The position numbers and the translations under genes are program-made. A stretch of 64,000 bases of DNA from Wolfiporia cocos (lineage: Eukaryota; Basidiomycota; Agaricomycetes; Polyporales; Phaeolaceae): assembly GCA_029448655.1 (NCBI GenBank), contig JACCLO010000010.1, forward strand, positions 682,001-746,000. Reading direction: 5' to 3'. Of the stretch, positions 57,301 through 64,000 are shown piece by piece. Under the pieces are notes generated by a model. The model was not told the origin of the DNA. It searched no databases and saw only the letters and a list, made by a program, of their open reading frames with translations. The first letter of the stretch is position 1, and every line of letters starts with the position of its first letter.

Positions 57301-58441
57301 GGTCGATTTTGTCACCGACCTGCCAAGAGTCGGAAAGTATGACTCCATGATGGTGATTGTCGACCATGGCCTATCCAAGGCCATCTCTCTCACCCCATGC
57401 GACAAAACGATCACGAGCGAAGGGGCGGCGGAGATATTCCATCGAAAGATATATTCACAGTACGGCATCCCCCGAAAGATCATTTCAGACAGAGGACCGC
57501 AGTTCGCATCAAAGCTCTTCAAGGGGCTGTGCCAACTGCAAGGGACAGAGTCAGCGATGAGTACAGCGTACCATCCACAGACAGACGGACAAACGGAAAG
57601 GATGAACCAACAGATCGAAGTATACCTTCGTATCTACTGCATGAACGACCCTTTCCAATGGGTACAACGACTGCCTGACGTCGAATTTGCGCACAATACC
57701 AGACGAACCGAAAACCGGCCAGCGCCACTTGAAATAATCCTAGGATACGTCCCGAGAGGATTCCCAGACTATGACAGAGTAGGGAACGTCCCGGCAGCTG
57801 TCGACAGGATCAAGAAGATCAAAGAGGCGCGAAAGATGGCATTCATCGCGCATGAATTAGCCCAGAACAAAATGGCAGGGTGGTTCCTCAGAGAACTGCT
57901 GAAGCTTGAGAAAGGGGATAAGGTCTGGCTCGACGCCAAGAACCTAACAATCCCCTATGAATCGAACAAACTGGCACCAAAAAGAGAAGGACCTTTCACC
58001 ATCACAGAAAAGATGGGACCCACGACATACCGACTGCAGTTACCGGCGAATTGGAAAATTCATCCGGTCTTCCACGCTGCCTTACTAAAACCATTCAAAG
58101 AAACAAGGGTACACGGACCCAATTACCTATGGCCGCCACCTGATATCATCAAGGGACAAGAAGAATACGAAGTTGAAGCCATCTTGGCTGACAGATGGCA
58201 AAGAAAGAAGCATCAATACTTCGTCAAGTGGAAAGGCTATGCCACGGCCGACAACTCATGGGAAGACGAGGCGAACTTGGAGCATTCCAAGAAGTTGATA
58301 AAAAGCTACCACCGAATGCGAGTCAGAGCAACCCCGACACTCGAAAGCCGAACAGTAATAATATGTCGACGACTCGCCACCAACTCCCTCATTGCGCCAC
58401 GACCCCCCACAGCGTCACGGGTCGCCGGGAAGGACGACTGA
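54341..58441 (+). pseudogene. pol: Element A1 pol, inactivated
   Basis: Order of domains: protease (LIDSGAMSNLIHS near 54466), dUTPase (54841-55215), RT (YMDD at 56001-56012), RNase H ([14 protein letters not shown] near 56450), integrase (H2C2 finger, SVDFVTDL, SDRGPQFASKL, TDGQTERMNQ) and chromodomain (YEVEAILADRW, YFVKWKGYATADNSWE). Defects seen: TGA at 55054 inside dUTPase motif 3 where CGA (Arg) is expected; frameshifts near 55535, 55735 and 56775; TAA at 56996. The integrase-chromodomain part is open from 57038 to 58441. Confidence 0.88.
54841..55215 (+). pseudogene. dUTPase domain of element A1, between PR and RT
   Basis: Motif 1 AAGYDLYAAEE, motif 2 region GRLAGRSGNT (usual APRSG altered), motif 3 AGVIDSDY followed by TGA at 55054 and GDV, motif 4 PGMRIAQIIF, motif 5 KGFGSTDQ. 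It lies between protease and RT, a different place from the one in element B. The stop is a single C-to-T change from Arg (CGA). Confidence 0.85.
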
Positions 58442-58446
58442 GAGGT

Positions 58447-58996
58447 ATGCCGCCAAGGAGGTACTCCCCCCAACATCTGCAGATCAGACATGCCCTCCTC
58501 TGGTACAGGGCCGAGGGACCTTTTGCGGGCCGAGCCGATGGCTGGACGGCCCTCTTCGACATCGCGCAGGACCTCACCCACGTCTACAGCTCGTACCAGA
58601 ACATCACCGAGGACCTCGTCCGAATGGAGGGGCAGATCAGAGCACAGAGAGAGGGACTCGAGCTACTCACCGACAGACTTATCGACCGATTGGCCGCCAC
58701 TACGACGGCCCGACTACGACACGCGCTCAACGACTTCGAGGATCGCGAGCACGTTGCTCCTGACCGACCCGAATACGTACCACGACCCGCCCGCTTTTTT
58801 ACCACCAACGAATGACGCCGAGTTGCAAGGCCGTTTAATTTTATGGAACACGATCGAGTACTATTTCCACTGCCTACCGAGACTCAGAGGGCCCGCTGAA
58901 CAGGAGTTAGAGACCCGGCGCCACGTATTCCTGGTGTGGGAAGCGACAGGCGACGTGAACCACCAGCACGCCAGGAGAGCCCTAGGGCTACCCTAG
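58447..58996 (+). pseudogene. Extra ORF downstream of A1 integrase
   Basis: A frame starts at ATG 58447, 3 nt after the pol stop region, and is helical and coiled-coil-like (LVRMEGQIRAQREGLELLTD). It breaks at a T6 run near 58795; the coherent sequence continues in the next frame to 58996 (LILWNTIEYYFHCLPRLRG). No family recognised and no membrane segment, so it does not look like env. Confidence 0.5.
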
Positions 58997-59215
58997 CGAG
59001 ACAGCGAAGAGCAAATAGCACGCCGCCTATTCGACGATCTCCTTCGGTGCAGAGTATTACCCGCGAGGAGTTTGAGCGAGGTGCGAGGGAGCACGAACGA
59101 GACACCGCCTCCCTACCCACATGGGCCGCATGAAACCTCCACCGAGCCACACACCACTGGAGGTACCAACATAACGAATACCTCCGTGATATCCCTTCCC
59201 TACGGGTACCAGCAA

Positions 59216-59920
59216 TGTTACGGTTATTTTGAATTTTTTGAACGCTGGCATAACTCACCACTGGGTGAATACGATACAGGGACTTGTTGCACAACCAACT
59301 GCCCTGGCTACTCGTGACTTTACTGGGCGCATCCCCAGTTGTACTAGTCGATAGGGCTCGTTTCATCTTTGGCAGATCCAACTCTGTCACCGTTTCATGT
59401 CCGTCATTTATTAGCTGACAGATGGCGTTCAACTGCCATCATTCCTATCGTCTCAGATATATCACTCCATACTTATCAGACGTTTGGGACTATAGCGTAG
59501 ATAGTATCGGTGACATCTGGGACAGACATGACCCCTGAAATCTGACGTAGTATATAAACTCATGTACTTACTGTCGAGGCTCTTCAGCTCGACCTTGTTG
59601 TATAAACAAGAAGTCTTATACTCGTTCTCAAACGTAGGAAACTACGCTCAGTATTTCTCACTCGAGCAACCGAACGACTAAGTCCTCGAAGTGCACATTG
59701 ACTTCTCGGACTTAGGCGAGTCTTATATTCTATTCGACTTGCACCTGAACAGATTATATCCTCTAACACGTATTGGATATTAACCGATCTCCTAAGGACT
59801 TCACTTAGGACCCGAAGGCATCTAACGAGTATTTGCCTTGCATACGGCGACGTGCCTACGTGCAGAAGAACGATCTATATTTGCGACTCGAATATACGAA
59901 CGGGTATTCGACCCGTAACA
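59216..59920 (+). repeat. LTR shared by A1 (3') and A2 (5')
   Basis: 705 bp, TGTTACGG...CCCGTAACA. Preceded by the A1 internal region and followed by GAAGGTCGAGCTTATC, the same sequence that follows the A1 5' LTR, so it serves two adjacent A copies. Confidence 0.88.
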
Positions 59921-60953
59921 GAAGGTCGAGCTTATCACACCCTCACCTACCACGGTGTAAGGGCATATGATATTTGGACCAGAATTCCCAGCACGACTGA
60001 TTGAACTCTTGCCCGAGGACATTCAGGGAGTCTACAGACTCAACCAATACGAGTGGACTGACACCATTGGAGCCTTCCGTAACCGCGGAGGAATTGTTGT
60101 CGTCCCCAGAGAAGATAGGGCATCGAAGTGGGTACAAGTATACCCCTCCGCAGGAACGACCGCTTGGGAAATAACGCGTGAAGCGTTTAAACGATTTGGA
60201 GAAATCCCTCCAATGTCAACCGCGACGTTGACCGAAAACGAAACCATCAACAGAACCTCCGATGCCGATGGAAATACGAATCAGCCTTCAGGCGCCACAG
60301 GAATGGCAGGAATTGAGCGCATCGGAGATGATGGGAGAAATCCTGGAAATCTTACAGGAACAGATAACAGCCAGACCGGAGGACAGGAACCTCCAGGATT
60401 TATATCTGCTTTTGCGCAGGGTGGGATTGGGTCTATGGCTGGAGGAACAGACCTCTTTGGAAACCCCCCACAGAACGCACCCGGAATGGGTAGCGGAGGA
60501 AATCCGTCTTGGACTAGCCCAAGCGGAGGAATGGGAACGACAAACCCAGGAACATGGCCTTCAGGCCTATTTGGACGAACCTCCGCAGATACAAGCGGAG
60601 GAGGACTGGGAGGAAACTTCGGACTCGGAGGAGGGAACGCCCCCCCTCCTGGAGGACTCGGAGGAGGAACCCCCGCGAACCCCGGAGGAGGAAACCCTGG
60701 AGGGAATCCAGGGAACCCCGGAGGAAACCCAGGAAACCCGGGTGGAGGATACCCGGGAGGAGGAGGACCCCCAGGAGGGCCTCCACCACCGAATGCGCCG
60801 CAGCCTCAACCTCCGGCGCCGAACCCGTATTACCGACCCCCAATGATAAAGATCAATCCCCCAGACGTATTCGACGGGGAACGATCTGACATGCAGAACT
60901 TCATAAACCAATGCAATTCCTGGTTTACCATGTACGAAACGTCATTCCAGAAC
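59921..60953 (+). mobile_element. Element A2 internal region, truncated by C
   Basis: Closely similar to 52465-53490 of A1, beginning with the same leader and gag. It stops at CCAGAAC where element C begins; the remainder lies beyond the window or is missing. Confidence 0.85.
59967..60953 (+). pseudogene. gag: Element A2 gag, interrupted
   Basis: Same start (MIFGPEFPARLIELLP) and Gly/Pro repeat as A1 gag with scattered substitutions. The frame runs into the LTR of element C after MYETSFQN, in the capsid, so the gene is split. Confidence 0.85.
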
Positions 60954-61555
60954 TGTCACGGTTTCTCTTATTTTTCCCTATTTTTCCCTATTTTCTCTGA
61001 TTTTCTACAGCTCGTTCTACTCGCTTTCCAAGTCACGTTATGTCTTATCTTATCTCACTCTCGTAGATAACTCTTATCTTATCTCTTGTGCACGTTAGCT
61101 CAGCGCCTATTATGGCGCCTCGTCTTATCTGTAGACTTATCTTATCTTTCCTGCACGTGACCCTACAAAGAGTTCACAACATACGTTGCCACACGTCACA
61201 TGGCTTTCTAGTGACTCGCGTCACCTGCCGCTGGCTCACGCTCAGTCAGCGGCCTAACTCACGTCACATGCTGTAGCCTTATGCTCAGTCAGCGACCTTT
61301 GGAACTATCACAAGCTTTGGGTCGTACCATTACCGGTACATAACCCTACGCCCTGCGGTATCTCTAGTCTTACCTACGGTGTTACGGGTCTTACCCTCCA
61401 TGTATATAAGCTGGCCTCTGAGTACGTTGTAGACTCAGAATAGTTCTCCTCGACAATCGACTAGTTGTTCTTACCAACTGCTTGACTCTTACACCTCACA
61501 CTTATCGACACCGCCCCTCAACCATTATATTCAGTCTTAGTGAGTGTCTGTGTCA
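60954..61555 (+). repeat. Element C 5' LTR
   Basis: 602 bp, TGTCACGG...CTGTGTCA. Its tips resemble those of element B (TGTCACAAG...TTGTGTCA) but the body is different. Confidence 0.75.
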
Positions 61556-62173
61556 TTAGAACTATTCTTTTCATCGCCCCCCGGCCTTTTGGCCCTGGGG
61601 ATTTGTGTTTCTAGGCCGGCGGTTTGGTGTCTATCCCTTTACAGGTATTTTTTGTATTGGGATCTGGGGGATACATGGCGACGACCAGCCATTCAATAGG
61701 TTATTAGCGGCACCTGCAAAGGGCCGTTAATGTGAACGGCGGCGGTGGATTAGACATGGGCGATGCCCCAGACCTATCCCCGTTACTCAGTAACACGTTT
61801 ATTGTCCAGACGTAAGGACACAGCCTCGTTCCTTCGGGAACCAGACTAAAACCCGGCTTGCCGGCCTAATGACCACATGGGATTGAACCTTAACGGGATC
61901 TCCCGGTCACCGCTTCTCAGCGGCGGCTAGCTTGCCTGCGGTGGACGTTTGGGAGCGCTGCGGCTAGCCACCATGGGTGTAATACCCTAATCTGGCTTGT
62001 TACCGGGACCGCAAGGGAAGCGGGACCCGTTGTATCTTCCACTCCGGACGTGTATGAGAGAGATGCACGCCGTCGTCGACACACCGACATGACACCTTAC
62101 CGCATCAAGAACGGCCGTTCCCGGACATTTTTTATATAGTTGTAGTACAGCTTTCTCACGTAGTTACACAGCC
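61556..62173 (+). other. Element C leader with blocks shared with B
   Basis: 618 nt. Contains GGGATCTGGGGGAT (about 61660), GCACCTGCAAAGGGCC (about 61710), GTGTAATAC, AGGGAAGCG and GTATGAGAGA in the same order as in element B. Also a strong hairpin GGCCTTTTGGCC near 61587. No standard primer-binding site next to the LTR. Confidence 0.55.
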
Positions 62174-63076
62174 ATGCCTGCCGAGCGACAAGAGAAGTCC
62201 ATCAAGATGGTCGAGGCTCGCCTGAGAGCTGGCCCGATCGTCAAGAAGCAGAAGCAGAAGGGTGACACCGGCAAGATGCCGGATAAGATGGTCGTAACCA
62301 ACGCGGCCAATGGTAAACCGGAGCTCTGGAACATTCCGTCCAAGAGCCGCAAGGAGGTAGAAGACCTCATCCGGAAGCCCAAGTACCACGGGCCCCGCCT
62401 AGGCCCCGCGGCCATCAAAACAAGGAACCAGCAGATAGCGGAGGAGGAAGCAAAGGCCATGCGAGAGTACGCGGCCCTTTCTGCTAAGCGCGCCCGCGTG
62501 CGACGCTTAGAGGAAGAAGCCGAAGTAGCTCGCCACGTCGAGGCCGACGCCGCTTCTCGCGCCCAACGCGCGCCTCCGCCCCCCGATCAGTCGCTTATGA
62601 ACCGAATCCTCACGCCCGACGAACTCCAGAAGATCGTCGACCTCGTCCGCTTGCCGCGGGCCGAGTGGGCTGAAAGACGCCTCTACGACATCCCTCGAGA
62701 CTTCAACGTCTTCGACATCTCCTGCACGGAGAAGAAGTTCGATTGGGGTGCCAAGGTGATACCCACACTACTGGAGACCGCTAAGGTACTTTCCCCGGTG
62801 TATACATGCATCGTGGCAAACGCAGACCTCTGCAACGGTCATCCCACATACGAGGTTACTAACCTCATACGGGACCTCCAGACGGTGTGCAAGGGTTTCA
62901 TCGAGGCGGTGCTTATGGATCGGATCGACAACAGCCAAATGCGGCTGTTAGTTAAGAACTGTAAAATCGTAGGAAATTTTATGACTGGATATCCTAGCGT
63001 AGATAGGGAACACATACAGCGTATAATACGGGGCCTCAACGCCCTCAATGTATGGTTCCCCGTTCACCAAATGTAA
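62174..63076 (+). CDS. Element C upstream ORF (ORF0)
   Basis: 300 aa in one continuous frame from ATG 62174. Basic N-terminus, a helical charged middle (RVRRLEEEAEVARHVEAD), then ISCTEKKFDWG and a C-terminal helical part. It parallels the two ORFs upstream of gag in element B, sharing CTEKKxDW and the C-terminal pattern. It precedes gag by 192 nt. No known domain; nucleic-acid binding is a guess from the basic N-terminus. Confidence 0.7.
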   Translation: MPAERQEKSIKMVEARLRAGPIVKKQKQKGDTGKMPDKMVVTNAANGKPELWNIPSKSRKEVEDLIRKPKYHGPRLGPAAIKTRNQQIAEEEAKAMREYAALSAKRARVRRLEEEAEVARHVEADAASRAQRAPPPPDQSLMNRILTPDELQKIVDLVRLPRAEWAERRLYDIPRDFNVFDISCTEKKFDWGAKVIPTLLETAKVLSPVYTCIVANADLCNGHPTYEVTNLIRDLQTVCKGFIEAVLMDRIDNSQMRLLVKNCKIVGNFMTGYPSVDREHIQRIIRGLNALNVWFPVHQM

Positions 63077-63268
63077 ACCCTCGCAGACCACCTGAGAAGG
63101 GGTTTTGCTCTACGCTTCTTATCGTGTGACTTCAAGCTCGCGCTCAAGAAAGGCACAACACATGGCAGTAGATAATTTTTAGTAATTACGTAGCCTTTTT
63201 CTCGGTTCTCCTCCTTTTACAGGCTGTCCCGCGCTTTTTTCAAGCAAGTGCTTACCAGGTTTTTAGCC

Positions 63269-64000
63269 ATGTCGCAGACCCCCCAACCCGAGGCTTCCGG
63301 TTCCCGCACTGCGGTCAACTCACCCGTGCACACCCCGGAGCGAACCACCTCCCCCACACCCGTCTCCCGTCCACCACGGACGCCCGCACCCCGCTCAGCC
63401 CCTCGCCCCAGACTCCCCCCATCAGAGCTCTGGCCGACTCACTTCTCGGGTCCCGTAGTCGGGAACGAGCAGTTACCGCCAATCTATGGCGAGTACACGG
63501 CCCTGGAGTTCGAGAGTCAGGAGGTCCTACCCGTCAGGGAGGAATTCGAGGTAGCAGAAGACGCATACGACGGCATCCCCGAGGGAGAACATGCCGCCCT
63601 CCGTCAGACATTCCAAATGTGTCTGAATTTCATGAGCGAGAACGCCAACGTCGCGGCAAGATACACGGACGAGGAACTTCGTCGATTCCGTTATGCTCTC
63701 GACTCCAGGCTACGCCTCGTCCTTCACAGGGCAGACGAGCACCGCCAGTACACCAAGTTCCTGGAGGCGCGCCTGGCAGCATCGGAAAACCGGGTCAAGT
63801 CGGCCCGTGACGACCTCGACTCCGCCCTCACCAGACTCCGAAAATTGGAGTCCACGACCACGCGCGATCTCGCCGATCGCCTCGCCAAACTCGAGGCTGC
63901 TGCCGCAACGGCACCGGTCTCCTCTTCCACCACAACCGCTGCTCCTGCTGGAGTAGCACCTCTCCGCCCCAAGGCGACGCCCCCACCGACCTTTACCGGC
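63269..64000 (+). CDS. gag: Element C gag, 5' part (runs off the window)
   Basis: Open from ATG 63269 to the window end (244 codons). Pro/Ser-rich start (MSQTPQPEASGSRTAVNSP), a helical coiled-coil region (RVKSARDDLDSALTRLRKLE) and then PLRPKATPPPTFTG, which matches the APKPTQPPKYSGPKD spacer before the capsid in element B gag. Confidence 0.8.
   Translation, partial: MSQTPQPEASGSRTAVNSPVHTPERTTSPTPVSRPPRTPAPRSAPRPRLPPSELWPTHFSGPVVGNEQLPPIYGEYTALEFESQEVLPVREEFEVAEDAYDGIPEGEHAALRQTFQMCLNFMSENANVAARYTDEELRRFRYALDSRLRLVLHRADEHRQYTKFLEARLAASENRVKSARDDLDSALTRLRKLESTTTRDLADRLAKLEAAAATAPVSSSTTTAAPAGVAPLRPKATPPPTFTG

Larger units (their letters stand above)
41622..59920 (+). mobile_element. Ty3/gypsy element A1, split by element B
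   Basis: A chromodomain retrotransposon with 5' LTR at 41622-41980 plus 52200-52464, internal region 52465-59215 and 3' LTR 59216-59920. Order of coding parts: gag (zinc knuckle), protease, dUTPase, RT, RNase H, integrase, chromodomain, an extra ORF. Pol contains two stops and about three frameshifts, so the copy is dead. The 3' LTR is followed directly by another A internal region (A2). Confidence 0.85.
60954..64000 (+). mobile_element. Ty3/gypsy element C (B-related), partial
   Basis: Starts TGTCACGG at 60954, inserted in A2 gag; the 5 bp before it are AGAAC (candidate TSD, other side not in window). 5' LTR, leader, upstream ORF and the start of gag are present, arranged as in element B. 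Confidence 0.85.

Noticed and set aside
58447..58996. Envelope gene for element A
   Set aside because: No signal peptide, membrane helix or glycosylation-rich ectodomain.

Overview
The window reads as Agaricomycete (basidiomycete, most likely Polyporales) nuclear DNA. Evidence: genes broken by many short (45-90 bp) GT-AG introns, a CYP63-type P450, a DUF6535 membrane protein, a Crinkler-headed protein with a kinase-like C-terminus, TLDc/OXR1 and MARVEL-type four-helix proteins, a Pol III tRNA gene, and several classes of eukaryotic transposon. No bacterial or phage features and no CRISPR arrays are visible.

Layout. 1-6.4 kb: a DUF6535 gene followed by (or continuous with) a multi-exon gene of unknown function that carries a 639-bp hAT-type insertion at the 3' end of an intron. 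7.2-14.8 kb: three minus-strand host genes (TLDc/OXR1, a 184-aa four-TM protein, a long disordered repeat protein) and a tRNA-Gly(GCC) gene. 15.9-18.2 kb: a tandem duplication with one decayed and one intact small four-TM gene. 18.6-24.1 kb: a terminal-inverted-repeat element abutting seven head-to-tail Helitron-like units packed with a 22-bp minisatellite. 24.4-34.5 kb: a CYP63-like P450 (minus), a 636-aa acidic/proline-rich protein (minus) and a Crinkler-type header plus kinase-like gene (plus). 34.9-41.6 kb: a gene-free transposon graveyard with a MITE, a solo LTR, hAT-like palindromic repeats and an inverted pair of tRNA-derived SINEs. 41.6-64 kb: nested Ty3/gypsy chromodomain retrotransposons of two lineages.

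The retrotransposon cluster is the most interesting part. Element A1 (41622-59920) was split in its 5' LTR by element B (41981-52194; TSD TTACC; LTRs almost identical, so recent). A second, partial A copy (A2) follows A1 and shares its LTR; its gag is interrupted by element C (60954 to the window end), a relative of B. B carries a dUTPase with all five motifs at the extreme C-terminus of Pol, after the chromodomain. A carries a dUTPase between protease and reverse transcriptase. B and C also have a leader of 0.6-0.7 kb with shared blocks and an extra ORF upstream of gag with a shared CTEKKxDW motif; A has an extra ORF downstream of integrase. These accessory modules are the best candidates for undescribed biology here.

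All gene models were built by eye from reading frames and splice consensus; no database search was run. Exon boundaries are given where phases agree.
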